From Erythroxylum novogranatense (lineage: Eukaryota > Streptophyta > Magnoliopsida > Malpighiales > Erythroxylaceae), in NCBI GenBank assembly GCA_029891385.1, contig CM057228.1, positions 67,183,523 through 67,247,522 on the forward strand: a stretch of 64,000 nucleotides of DNA, in the 5' to 3' direction. Under the pieces are notes generated by a model. It saw nothing but the letters and a program-made list of their open reading frames with translations, did no database searches and was not told where the DNA came from. The translations under genes and the position numbers were made by a program. This document shows positions 47,140-60,735 of the stretch, piece after piece. Numbering within the stretch: the stretch's first letter is position 1; every line of letters begins with the position of its first letter.

Positions 47140-48954
47140 TGTAGGAAAATCCCGGTGTGAGCATCACATGTCCACGGTGCGGAAAACAAATTTTTGTTCC
47201 GGGACCTTCCCGAAAGCCAGGATCCATGTGACTATATAACAAAGTCAAACCAAAACGACCAAAGGAGACCGTCTCTAACGGTATCCACGCAGAGATCAGA
47301 AAACCTAACCGGGACAAACCCTTTGACCCGGGAATAGCTAAAACAAAGTAAAGACTGCTAGATCTTACCTTTGTTCTGGAGAGCTTGGAAAATGATGGTA
47401 AAGGAGAGCTTGAAGAAGATGAAGAGCACGTTGGTGAGAGATGAGAGATCACTTTCTCTTCTTCCTTCTTTAGCCAACGATGATCATTAATTAAAGACCC
47501 AAAAGAATTCTTTCTTTTCTTCTTTATTTAAAAGCCAACGATCATCTCTCCTTTCCTCACATTGTTTTGTCTTTAGTCATTAAATGACTTGATGACTAAG
47601 CTAAAGAATGGAAGCTTCTTCCATCTTCTCCTTCCATCCCACGTATACACACATATTAATTAATTAATTAATTAATTAATTAATAAATACTGAGGTGGTC
47701 CAGTCACACTGGGGTCGATCCTACCGGCCTACCGGGTCCCGGTATGGGAAAAACCCCCGGAAACGTTTTTCAGCAATATCGATGTCGCGATCTCATCGGG
47801 ACATATCTCGATCTCATCGGGATCTATTTAATCCGATTGCTCTCCATTTATTGGATCTTAGTCCAAAACTATTTTACGAGTTCTCCAAGACACTCTTATG
47901 CGTGTGACCCATTAGGTTCCTGGTTATGTTGGCCACTTAGATCAACACTTAATCTAAGCAAGTCATGAGCGGTATCTAGCAACACATCATGACCCCCAAT
48001 TGACCGGAAAGTAATTGGTTTGACGAATAAACATATATTCATCATGGACCATATCACGAACCTTTCCATAGACAAGTACCGTGCAATTCGTTCTTTCACC
48101 ATGCTATACCCCACTTGGTTATGAGTATGGGCAAAGTGTCAACTCTTACTAGACTGACTACGTCAAATCTAGTCCAAGTGATTTCAGTTCTTGTCCTAGG
48201 ACTCATTACTTAATACTTAATATGTCAATGAAGACACTCTTCATGACATATGTACTCTGATCAGAGATTTCCAAGTAATGACCCTGACAAGAGGCCATGA
48301 GTATCATCTTCTGCTATCACGTAGTGGTGAACTTTATTGGCTACTCAATTACCTTCAATACCTCAAAGCGCACTCCAAGCACCACCCTATGAGCGACCTC
48401 TGTAAGGCAACAAGGAATGGAGTCAAAGCACAGAATCAGTATCCAAGATATCCTTGAGTACCCCAAGTCTAAGGATACTTGCACCATTGCTATGATGAGA
48501 TTATCACTGACATTAGAATAGGACATCCATGTGATGATCTCATAGCAGGTCATCCAATGTACTTACTACCTCTAGTAAGCATCCACATCTCAACCCTAAA
48601 TATCTCATATGTACAGTTTTTGAGATCCATTGCTTGATCAAATCAAGGAGCTTGAGATGTGCTAGTCTATCCGGATTCCGATGTCTAGTCTCAGTAATCC
48701 TCTGACTAGGGATAATTTAGATACTGACATAATTGCACATGATAGGAATCTCAGTAGTATGATCACATCATAATTTCCTTCATGCTATGTCATATATCAT
48801 GGACTTCATTAATTTGCTTATTGATCAATATCAGTTCATAAATAATGAACAGTAACGTAATGAAATATGCCTTTCTTTATTTATTCATAAAGACTGTACA
48901 CAAATTGATACATAATGCGCTAAAGGCGATTGCCTTCAGGGCACTACTCTAACA
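47140..48954 (-). repeat. Copia LTR C (outer 5' LTR), 1815 bp
   Basis: A complete LTR ending CTACTCTAACA at 48954, followed by the TSD ATACT (48955-48959). It is the 5' LTR of unit 2 and, by position, would drive transcription of the whole array toward the left. Confidence 0.93.
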
Positions 48955-48959
48955 ATACT

Positions 48960-49314
48960 AACCTAAACACATACTAAATGATTGAATTAACAGCTAAATA
49001 CATATCAAACTATGCCCTAAAATACGATGCAATTTACTGTTATCAAGCAAACTTTTTAGATTCAATCTAAGTGTATTTTGATCATTTTAATGAAACCGTA
49101 GTAGAAAAAAACATACCTTTGCAACCATCCTTTTTCTTTAAGTCTACCTTATCTTGAAGAACTCCAATAAAATCATTGATATTTTCAAAAAGAAAAGGTG
49201 TAAATTCAATGAGAGTTGAAGTGTTTCTTAAGTATTTTCAAAATAATATAGGCTCATTACTAGATTTCTATTGCTTAGTTCAGTTGTTGAATTCATTCAT
49301 CCCTGAGTCTATTT
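48960..49314. other. AT-rich flank of the copia array
   Basis: It continues sequence interrupted by the copia insertion (the other side ends at 31499). No coding or named repeat is recognised before the LINE similarity begins. Confidence 0.35.
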
Positions 49315-50045
49315 TTGTAGGACAATCACAATGATTACTAGACTAATTAACTCTCAAGAAATAGAAAAAGCTTAATTTAATTTTAGTTCTAATAAATCTC
49401 CAATTCTAGATGATTTGAAAATTTTCTTCATCAAGGAATCTTAGAATTTGATAAACCCTTAATTTTGAAAAGCTACTTTAAAGTTCTTCAACTCAAGTAA
49501 AATCCTTAAAGAACTCGACATAATTAATATACGCCTTATTCCTAAAAGACCAATCTTTAATTCCTGCAAAGGTTTCAAGCTACTGGCTTACTGCAATACT
49601 TAATATCATCTCCAAGATAATTGCCACTAAGCTCAAATTTGTTCTTGACTCTATGATCCGTAAGTCTCAGGGTGCTTACATAAAAGGAAGAAATATATGT
49701 GATAATGTACTATTATATCAAGAGCTATTGAAGGGTTATTAAAAGAAAGGAACAATCAAGATTTGCACAATGAGATTTAATTTTCATAAACCTTTAATTC
49801 AATAAATGAGTAATTCATTATACTTTAGAAGCATATGGTTTTCCCTAAATTTCATTAAAAAAAGTTTGAACAATTTATTACAGCAACTTCCTTCAGTATG
49901 TTGGTGCATGGAGAATCAACTTAAAAGTCCAAAAGTGGAAGAGGACTCAAGCAGAGTGACCTCTCATCCCCTATTTATTATCCATATATGTTGAATTCTT
50001 AAACAAAATCATTAATAATAAAATTAGAAATGATCATACCTTTAT
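49315..50045 (+). pseudogene. L1-type LINE reverse transcriptase remnant, first part
   Basis: Plus-strand frames with many stops keep the order of non-LTR RT motifs: an IRLIPKR segment near 49530-49552, then LNIISKIIATKLKFVLDSMI and KSQGAYIKGRNICDNVLLYQ at 49600-49720, and a GRGLKQSD-type segment near 49937-49960 (family GxRGLRQGDPLSP). The catalytic YADD-type region is not found; the sequence is interrupted near 50046. An old, dead copy. Confidence 0.75.
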
Positions 50046-51600
50046 AATAATTTTACCAATGTTGTGCCCAAAATAAGTTCTAAAAACACCTAGGCTATCT
50101 TACTCGCAGTATACGAGGTGGTTGTAGTTGATTACTCAGGGTCGTCTTCCATAGAGGTGAAATTGGTTCACTTAAATTAATCTTGAACAAAAATAAAAAC
50201 AGATGGAATCCTATATATTTTATCCCGATTCATTAAGTTTCAGGTTTTAAAGAAAATCACAAAATTAAGTTGAAAAGTAAAATGATTCAATTGGAAGGAA
50301 AAACAAATAGATTAATTGAAGAAGAAAACTCTTGAGAATTAATTTTACTAATTTAATCTCCTATGCATGACTAAAGGAAATGATTGGATAATTATCTTAC
50401 TAAAATTAATCAACTCGAATAATAAACTAAGCCTAATTTTACTATTCAACAAGTTACTAACTGAATTAATTAAGGAAACCTGACTACTAATTACAACTTA
50501 AGTTAATATATTTCTAGTTCTTAACCTAAACGTCTATAGTTTCTCATTCCATATTAATCTTCTCTTGATCCTTCGTTTAATACCAAAATGATGCAAAGTT
50601 TGGTTGTGTTATTACATCCATTCAGTTCAGAAACTATAGCAAACATAAGACAACACAATCCCTTAATCATGCATATTTGACTAAAATAGTTACATTAATC
50701 CTCAAGAAAAAGATATCAACCCATCATGGAAGTTAACAAGATTCATCATATTCAAATACTTCAATCCCATCTTTATCAATATAAGAGAAGTATTTAAGCA
50801 ATAAACTAAGTAAATAACCAAATGAACCATCAAAAGATAACAGAGAATGAGTCTATCAACTAACAGAGGAGTAAGTTCAATAAAACAACAGAGAAATAAT
50901 AATCAAAATGAGAAAAAAGAGTTCGGATGAGGTAGTTGTAGTGATCTCCTGCCACTCTCAAGCTCTCTGCAATGACTCTCACCTTCTACTTATGTTTGGT
51001 TCTAACCTAGATGCTCGACTACTCACAGAGCTCCTACCTCTCTACCATTCTTCTTCTTCACCTCACTCGACTGGCCTCTGCTTTCTCTCCTCTCTTCTCT
51101 GCCTTCTTTTTCTCTATCTGTTTTGTGTCCCCCCAATGTTCCCGAAAGAGTCTGTGGGGGTGTGTAATGATAGAATCAGTGTGTCGCCACCTCTATTCCC
51201 TTCTATTTGTAGTATGACTCTAGGTTTAGGGTTTTAAGCTGTCACCCCTACAGCTGCCACGTATCAGACTTAAAGTGAGTGAAAAGGCGTGAAGGCTTAG
51301 TCACCATCGTGACTTAAGTGTCACAATGGTGACAAATTTAGTCACCACCTTGATAGGCTTTGTCAACGTGGTGACACCTTTAGTCACCACTTTTCTTTAT
51401 GTTTTTTTTCTTTTCATATAAAATTTACATGAACTTTCATTTTTTCATGCAAAATTCACAAAATAATCCAATTAACATACATGCAATATTCACACCATTT
51501 TCACTTAATTCATCTCTCATTTGGATCAAAACACAAGAATTTGTAACCAAAATCAAGATATGAAGGCAAGCAAAGTAAAAAAAAATTATACACAATAACC
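50046..51600 (+). repeat. Unclassified long repeat inserted in the LINE remnant
   Basis: LINE similarity stops before it and resumes after it. It begins with a block containing CTCGCAGTATACGAGGTGG, is AT-rich in the middle, has a CT-rich tract at 51045-51120, and has an array of GTCACCA/TGGTGAC inverted motifs at 51298-51391. It ends in a region shared, inverted, with 28690-28860. It could be a solo LTR; no TG/CA ends or TSD could be fixed. Confidence 0.5.
51298..51391. repeat. GTCACCA/TGGTGAC inverted-motif cluster
   Basis: Seven or so copies of GTCAC or GTGAC alternate in about 95 bp (TCACCATCGTGAC, TGTCACAATGGTGAC, GTCACCACC, GTGGTGACACC, GTCACCAC). Each can pair with its neighbour. Confidence 0.75.
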
Positions 51601-51839
51601 AACCTGAAGGATTTTTTAATCTCTCTTCTGCTGAGGATGTAATCTTATTTCCAAAGCATATGCCAACTTTATCATATTGCTAATGAACTCTCTACAAACC
51701 TTCAGTAAGCTTTTAAACATCACTATTAACAGTGTGAAAAGTTTATTTGAGTAAATTCTCAAAAGCAATGGCTTTCCACTATTATTGACTTCAAGCTATG
51801 TACAATTACATTTAAATACTAAGAATCCCCAAAACAATT

Positions 51840-52780
51840 TAGAGACAAACTTATAAAGGTTGTCAACCTCTATGCATTGTGTTTTATAGAAGAATTGGCT
51901 ATTGGACTAACAAGTGTTTGCCTTATGTCGTTAGGACGCCACTTATAATATCCATATTTTAAAAAACCTCTATGTATTTTAGATTTCACATATGGCTCTT
52001 CCTAAAAACATCACAAAAATTTGGAAGAATTAATGAGAAATTTTTTGTAGACTAGGGAAGCTTATAAGAATCCTTATACCAAAGTCAAATTCATTGACAT
52101 AAGATGCATCTCATCGAAAAACTCTTGTCAAAGTGACATAGAGACTCTTATCAGATTAGGAAACAATATTGGCTTAATGGATTTATTCTCATTACTTAGA
52201 GAATTAAAGTTTTTGGGAAATCAAACCAGGGTCATAATCTTCTAAAACCATGCTACAAATACTCAAGTTGAGGAGGAAGCTTTGTGGGGAATTAAAGTGC
52301 ATCACAGGGAATGGAAAAAGCACTAAGATTTAGTAGAATAACTAGCGTGAAATTTTCCCCTTTATATTTGATAGTTAAAACCTAAGGCACATGTTGAACC
52401 TTAAATAATCTAAGCTTAGGAGCTCAAAAGTGGAAAGAATGGAAAATTGAAAGGATTCTCTATTATCCAAGACAATACCAAGGTAAAGCCTGAATCAACA
52501 AAGGAATGATAGCTTAAGATGGTAAAGGCATGCTTCTAGACTTTTCACCAATTAATCTTGCTACCAAATTTTCATAAATTCACCTACTAAAATCAAATGG
52601 AAGAAACTAGTTGGGAGTAAGTATATCCCTCTTAAACTATTTTTCATCATGTGGCACTATCGAGAATATATTATCTACTCTTGATAAAGTCAAAGGCTCT
52701 TTTAGTCTTAATCACAATTGCAAACTTTGTAACAACGAACCTAAATAAAGGGATCATTTATTCTTCAAATATGACTAAAC
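51840..52780 (+). pseudogene. L1-type LINE reverse transcriptase remnant, C-terminal part with zf-RVT
   Basis: Pieces of the RT thumb region appear at 51890-52030 (WTNKCLPYVVRTPLIISI, then ALPKNITKIWKN). CITGNGKSTKI at 52296-52330 matches the VGNGxSxxxW segment of plant LINEs. At 52670-52775 there is a zf-RVT-like end (ENILSTLDKVKG, CKLCNNEP, HLFFKYD). Together with 49315-50045 this is one LINE on the plus strand split by 50046-51600. Stops and shifts are numerous. Confidence 0.7.
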
Positions 52781-53880
52781 TAGGGATTATGGTTTATAAT
52801 TGAAGAGCTTTGCAAATACTCATGCATAGATGATGATTGAAAACAAATTATACTTTAGGCCCCTAAAAGACATCACTTAGAAAAAGAAGATCACAAAATA
52901 TTATAGATAGTAATTAGTTTCAAAGTATATGCTATCTAGAATGAAAGAAATGAAAGAATTTTAAACAAAAAAATGCATAGACTAGATAAGCTTTTATAAC
53001 ACAATCAATTGGATAAAAGAGTTACTTCATGCAAGCATAAATATTAACCAAGTATCAAACAAATATGTTAAGGAGATGGAGAATAGGAAGTTGATAGCAA
53101 AGCTCCATAGATTTGTTGTAGCTTAGGCCTTGTTATTCCTTTTGGAGTCTATTTAATACATCTCTTTTAACTTCTACAAAAGTAATTATAAATAAAAAGT
53201 AAATATTTGGAAAAGAATGAAAGAAATAGAAAAATAGCAACAACAAAGAATTATAGACACCATACCATACGTGTTCTTTACATTATTGCATTATTTATTT
53301 GTTTTATCATATGTAATTACGGACAATTTTTAACAATATTCTTATTAAAGTACAACTGCAAATTTAAGTATGTAGGTCGATATAATTTTATTTTAACACC
53401 TCCATGAAAAGATATTAGAATTGATAACTTATACTACAAATTATTTACATGTTTTTGCGCATGTTGGTATGGTGTATTAAGTGAAATTGTTTGAAATAAA
53501 TGCCGTTTATTCATTAATGGTTGATTTACATTATTAAATTTAAAATATAGAACATGAATTATTTGATTGTTTGTTTTGTTCGGAGCTATTAAAAGATTTG
53601 GATGCTTTGGAATCCGAATTACAGTAATTTTATCCTTACCCTTGGACTTCTCATTTATCTTTTTGATTATCAAAGGACTGATACCTTTCCAATGTCGATT
53701 TTTCAGGTGTAGAAAAGACTGACAAGAGCCTCACGTCGTACGCGTCAACTCTTCATCATCTCTCTCCCATTCTTAGCCTAGGAACATGTAATATTTTAAT
53801 TAACTAAAAGGAAAAACAAAACAAAAAATAAATCAATTTTTACCCAAGAAACTCTCCTTTTCATATATTCAGGATGATAA
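52781..53880. other. AT-rich DNA between LINE remnant and formin gene
   Basis: No domain is recognised. The LINE 3' end must lie here, but no poly(A) tail or target duplication was identified. 53690-53880 may include the formin promoter, though no TATA box or other element could be assigned with confidence. Confidence 0.3.
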
Positions 53881-54250
53881 CTGTTGTTAGCTTCTAATTA
53901 TCCAAGTAAAACAGATACTTTTACGTGCGTTGTTGATTGGCCGGTAATTTTCTTCTTTTTTTTTTGCCTTCCAATATCCATTCAGAGTTGTCGACGTTGT
54001 ACAAGAGATATTATTGTTTCTGGGTTACGTTCCAAATCTGAAGTTTGTAATTCTTTCCTTTTTTTTTTTAATGTCATGCGATTCATGGTGGCATCTCTTA
54101 ATTTGTTGTGTGACGAGGAAAAGCTTTTCAGATTGTGCTTAACGTGGTGGAATTGTGATAACAGTAAGGTTTTCAAGGCTATAGACGTTCATAATATTCG
54201 ATGAAATATGAGAAGGGTCGTATGCAAACTGGGCAGTGATTTGAGAGGAA

Positions 54251-57200
54251 ATGGAATTGAGAAGAATCGGTTTTGAAATGGTTTTGGTGATTGCGCTTTG
54301 CGCGATGGCCACGGGAAGCGCAGAAGAGAGATCACCAATGATTTCTGACAATGGCATTACCCAGATAAGTAAACAAGTGGTATGTGGTTTTTATTTTCAT
54401 CGAGTTGTATAAAATGTTCAACGATTTATTTTATGGGCAGTGATCGTGAAATTTGTAATCTTTCCTGGGTTATGTGGTCTTTTTGCGGAAATTGGACATA
54501 TGTGTGATTTTGATCAGATTGTGTCTCATGGCCTTTTTTACGTGATCCGTCCGTTTCTCTTAAACCCTAGATTAGATTCGTTTGTTATTATGATTCAGGC
54601 AATGAGGAGATGGAGAAAAGCATTGGTGGTAGACATGAAGGATTGTTCGGAAGCAACTGAAGAATTGAAATCTAAATTGTGGAATAGAAGACACAAAGCG
54701 TTGGAGTGTATGAGAGAAAGGCATTGGATGTGGGGGGGTTTTGATAATTCTCAACGGTTCTTAAGTGATTTCTCTCCAGCCAAAAATCATTCATCCCAGC
54801 TTGACAGGAGGACTCTTATTGCTATTGTTGCAACTGCTGTTGCCACCTTTTGCTTCGTTGCTTCACTCTTCTGTTGCTGCTTCCTTCTTAGGGGTGGTAA
54901 TGATGAAGAGAACTCCGAATATGAAAGAAGAGATGATCGACCTCTTCTCAACTTAGCTGACTTGTCTACCGCTGGTATGCACCGTCTCAATCATTTGTTT
55001 ATTATAGCCACTAGCCATTTGCTTTAACCTTACATCACTATTCAGGTTCTTCATCCCAGAGCTCCATTAGTTTCGGAAATTCTAATAGTAAACGCATCAG
55101 TCTTAATGGCAGAAAGCCTACTTCTTTCAAAAGTAATCTGTCAGTCGAGTGTGGAAATAACGAGTGTTCACTAGATGAGGCATCATCAACGACACCAGGA
55201 CAATTACTTCCTCCTCTAAAACCTCCTCCTGGAAGACAAGCTCCGTCACCACCTAAACCACCACCCCCACCTCCTCTCGGTCCTCGTCCTCCCCCTCCCC
55301 CTCCAAAAGTTGTTCGAGCTCCACCGGCTCCTCCACCAAAGGGCAAAATAAAGCCTTCACCTCTGGGGCCTAATCGACGTGGACATAGCAGTTCTGATGA
55401 GAGCTATGATCTTGATGTTGGATCAGGAAATCAAAAGACTAAGTTAAAGCCATTCTTCTGGGACAAGGTTATGGCCAATCCCGACCACTCAATGGTCTGG
55501 CATGAGATCAGTGCAGGATCCTTCCAGTAAGACATCAAATCTGAATCAAGTCTTCTTTAAAACATTACCCATTTTCAAATCTCAATTTCTTAATTAACAG
55601 TTGCAACTTTACAGATTTAATGAAGAGATGATGGAATCATTGTTTGGATATAATGCAATAGATAACAACAAAAATGAGCGCAAAAGAGATCCATCTGAAC
55701 CTTCGACTCAGTACATTCGTATAATTGATATGAGGAAAGCACAAAACTTGTCAATACTTCTACGAGCACTGAATATCACAACCGAAGAAGTCATTGGCTC
55801 TCTACGAGAAGGTGAGCATTCGCCACCTATTCAATATATTGTTGCAGTTATTCAGTTAAGGGATTGTCCATGGACATCTCCTTAACTATTTTCTAGGTTA
55901 TACCTTCAGTTGACTAGATTGTTAACGTAACCAGTACACAAGATTTACGCTTTGTGAAAGTCTAGAGAGGGTCATAATATACGCAGCTTTTTTTTTTAAT
56001 TTTTACAAAGAGACTGTTTCTGTGACTTGAACATGTGACTTTATGGTTACAAAGAAACAACTTTATCTGTTGCTTAAAGGTTACTCTCCTTTCATTAAAT
56101 TTGGTTTCACTATATTTCCATATTTAAGTTTTAGTCCATCTTTTTTGGCTTCTATTTTTTCTTTTTCTTTTTTGTTTTCTGGGGGCGATGGTTGTTTTCA
56201 GGCTTGGTTAGCAGAGGAGGTATTGCCACATCATCGATATGTATAATTCCATTCTGCTTCAAAAATTGTTTGCTATGACACTGATATTCTCACTTCAAAA
56301 TCATCAAGGGACATCTGTGGAATATTTGGTCTTGGACCACTAGTCCTGGACTTGTGACAGTAATAATATAGCTAATGCCGTCTGCACAATTTGTTGTTTA
56401 GTACCATTCCATTTTTTCCACTTTCGTGGGAAGCTGATCGATAAAAATCAGCTGAAACTTGCCTTTGATAATGGAAATATTAACTTTTGCAGTTTTCATG
56501 CTCATAATCTTTCATTCCTGGCCATAATTACTGGTTAGGGGATATTTCAAGTAGAATCTCCAAGTTAATTTACAAGATTGCACATTGTTGACAAATGAAT
56601 ATTCTTGGTATTTAAACCTAAAGTTACCAATTTCCTTAACTGAAAAAACCAGGAAACGAACTTCCAGTGGAGCTCCTACAAACATTGCTGAAGATGGCTC
56701 CAACACCAGACGAGGAATTGAAACTCAGGCTTTTCACTGGCGATGTTTCTCAACTGGGTCCTGCTGAACGATTCCTGAAAATCCTGGTTGAAATCCCATT
56801 TGCCTTCAAGCGAATAGAATCACTTATATTCATGATTTCTCTTCAGGAAGAAGTTTCTTCTATCAAAGATTCGTTTGTGACTCTTGAGGTAAGTTAACAT
56901 CTGCGCATCTTTTCATGATCGAATTATATACACTAGAAACGGTTATATTAATTACTATTTGTGAGTTTTCAACTAGTGAAGCATTATTATATATCTTCCT
57001 TCCCCATTCCAACATAATCTGGTAAGCTTATTCCTTTACTCATATGATGATGTTTTATTTTTCATGGCAGGTCTCTAGCAACAAACTAAGAAGCAACAGA
57101 CTATTTCTAAAATTATTAGAAGCAGTTCTGAAAACTGGCAACCGCATGAATGATGGCACATACCGTGGTGGGGCACAGGCATTTAAACTGGACACTCTGT

Positions 57201-57934
57201 TAAAACTTTCTGATGTCAAGGGAACTGATGGCAAGACAACCCTCTTGCATTTTGTCGTTCTTGAGATCATCCGTTCTGAAGGTATACGTGCTGCTCGGAC
57301 AGCAAGAATGAGTGGTAGTGTGTCAAGTGTGATGTCAGAAGATACAAGTGATGATTCTAACCAAGCATCTGGAGAGCATTACCGCAACCTTGGTCTCCAA
57401 GTGGTCTCAGGTTTAAGCAGTGAACTTGAAGATGTGAAGAAGGCAGCGATCCTGGATGCCGATGTCCTAACATCCTCAGTATCCAAACTCAGGCAATCAC
57501 TGACAAAAACCAAAGCCTTCATAGAATCCGACATGAAGAATTTGGAAGAGGATGGTGAGTTCTACAATTCACTTTTGAGTTTTATTGATCGTGCAGAATC
57601 CGATGTCATGTGGCTATCAGAAGAAGAAAAGAGGATAATGGCGTTGGTGAAGGGCACAGCTGACTACTTTCACGGGCAAGCAGGGCGGGAAGAAGGTTTG
57701 CGTTTATTCACAATTGTGCGTGATTTCTTGGTAATGTTAGATAAAGTGTGTAAAGAAGTCAGAGAGCAGAGAGCAGCAAAGCCGAGCAAAGCATTTAGGC
57801 AAGAGGCTCCAGCAAGTTCAGCAACTTCTAAAGAAAATAATCAATCTGATCTCCACCTCCAGCAACTATTTCCATCCACTGCAGGAAGGCGGATTGATCA
57901 CTCCAGCTCAGATGAAGAGAGTTCATCTCCATAG
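54251..57934 (+). CDS. Class I plant formin (FH2 actin-nucleating protein), six coding exons
   Basis: Proposed coding exons are 54251-54379, 54599-54974, 55046-55526, 55615-55811, 56653-56888 and 57071-57934. All introns are GT..AG and phases join to one frame of 761 codons including the TAG stop. Residues 1-24 resemble a signal peptide (EMVLVIALCAMATGSA). A transmembrane helix near residues 103-125 (IAIVATAVATFCFVASLFCC) is followed by basic and acidic cytosolic sequence. An FH1 proline-rich region lies near 200-245, then the FH2 domain from LKPFFWDKV onward, with FGYN, LLRALNI and the hallmark GNRMNDGTYRGGAQAFKLD. Class I plant formins span the plasma membrane and nucleate or bundle actin through FH2 with profilin bound to FH1. 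The start is the first Met giving a signal peptide, and the first intron fits it. The length suits the shorter class I members. The coding frame is free of the indels seen in the transposons around it. Confidence 0.92.
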
Positions 57935-58420
57935 CTACTTCCCCAAATAGGCAAGTAATTTCTTTTATTTGTTTTAAATGTTTGAAAGGTCGATAATCTT
58001 TTCATAACCTGTGGCCTAAACAACCACGCTGCAGCTCTATATTCTTATAATCATACTTTCTTATACGTTCCAGGTGGGTAGGGATCCATGAGGCATCACC
58101 ACTGAATTAAGTTTGCAGAACTAGACCACACCCGGTCGCTTTGAGTTATATCGAACCTCATCCAACTCCAAGTGTACATAGATGCAAGTAATGGATGTGG
58201 TTTGATCTGTGGAAAAATGATCCACACAGGAGATATATGATTGTGTAATCTGAATCTGTCCCTAAAGAAGGCAACAAAATTGTCATGTACAGAGTAGTAA
58301 ATATGACTTCTTGACTTTGAAACTTCTTATTCTCTCGTCACTTTGCTTATCAAGGCCAAACATTTGAGTTCATTTTTTGTCTATTATTATGGTGTCTTAT
58401 TGTGTCTAATAAATCTCAGT
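57935..58420 (+). other. Formin 3' untranslated region and downstream DNA
   Basis: A possible 3'-UTR intron is suggested by GTAATT near 57954 and a TTCCAG acceptor ending near 58074. AATAAA-like sequence (CTAATAAATCTC) near 58405 may serve polyadenylation. Neither can be confirmed without transcripts. Confidence 0.4.
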
Positions 58421-58603
58421 TATTTATTTATATAAATTTTACGTAGGTCCTGAATGAATTTTATGTAAGTTTCGTAAAATAAATTGCTGAAATTTTATAG
58501 GACAGAATAAAATAGTAATATTAAATAAAAAATTTATTAGACAAAAGATCTTATCTTCTTGCATCTTAATAATTTTGACATTTGCTTGCTGCGACGTGGC
58601 ATT
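58421..58603. other. AT-rich intergenic DNA
   Basis: Nothing is recognised here. Confidence 0.4.
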
Positions 58604-58741
58604 GATTAGTTTCCTATAATTGCCTTGGAAGGGCAAATATAATGATTATTTTATACGAAAAAGTGAAAAACATGATTAGTTTCCTATAATTGCCTTGGAA
58701 GGGCAAATACAATGATTATTTTATATGAAAAAGTGAAAAAA
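58604..58741. repeat. 70-bp tandem duplication downstream of the formin gene
   Basis: GATTAGTTTCCTATAATTGC starts at 58604 and 58674. The copies differ at only about two sites within the duplicated part, both T/C differences, so the duplication is recent. Confidence 0.9.
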
Positions 58742-59107
58742 AAAATATCGGATTATTTAAATATTAGTTAGTGGGTTAGATCTTTTCAACGAAAAACTTA
58801 TTCAATAAAACTTGAATTTAACTGCGCGAATTGAAAGTCTTGGCTCCATTATTGAAAGTTTTGTATAATAAACATGATTATAGAGCAAGAAACGGTATGC
58901 TTTAGAGAGAGAAGCTCCTCTTTCTCTCTACTTATCTCTCTACATGCCTTCTTCGGTTAAGTTCTTTGGTTTGGACTCACCCTAGTTTACTTTCCTTTTG
59001 CCTATGCTCCCTTGGGTCTCCTTTACTCTTACCAACCTATGCCGACCTACACCCTGTCTCCGTTTCCTTAGTCCAACCTCACTTTTCTTTGACCAATAGT
59101 TTCTTTA
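58742..59107 (+). mobile_element. Probable 5' region of the DUF4283-bearing LINE
   Basis: From about 58905 the sequence is pyrimidine-rich with many TCTCTCTAC and CCTT words. It continues after the Harbinger-like element at 60736 in the same style, up to the ORF1 similarity at 61040 and 62997. LINE 5' leaders in plants are often of this kind, so it is inferred to be one LINE 5' region. The exact start is unknown. Confidence 0.4.

Positions 59108-60735
<1,628 letters not shown>

Noticed and set aside
46937..47452. Minus-strand frame of 171 codons spanning the LTR C end, primer-binding site and leader, with counterparts at 39221-39622 and 31531-31821
   Set aside because: It is in the sense direction and recurs, but only because the LTR and leader are duplicated. 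It has Ser runs and no domain, and it would have to lie across the primer-binding site. A short upstream open frame cannot be excluded.
53434..53673. Minus-strand frame upstream of the formin gene
   Set aside because: AT-rich, Asn/Ile/Lys-rich and without a domain; length is within what is expected by chance.
55038..55346. Minus-strand Gly-rich open frame
   Set aside because: It is the antisense of the formin FH1 proline-rich exon; CCT/CCA codons read as AGG/TGG/GGA on the other strand.
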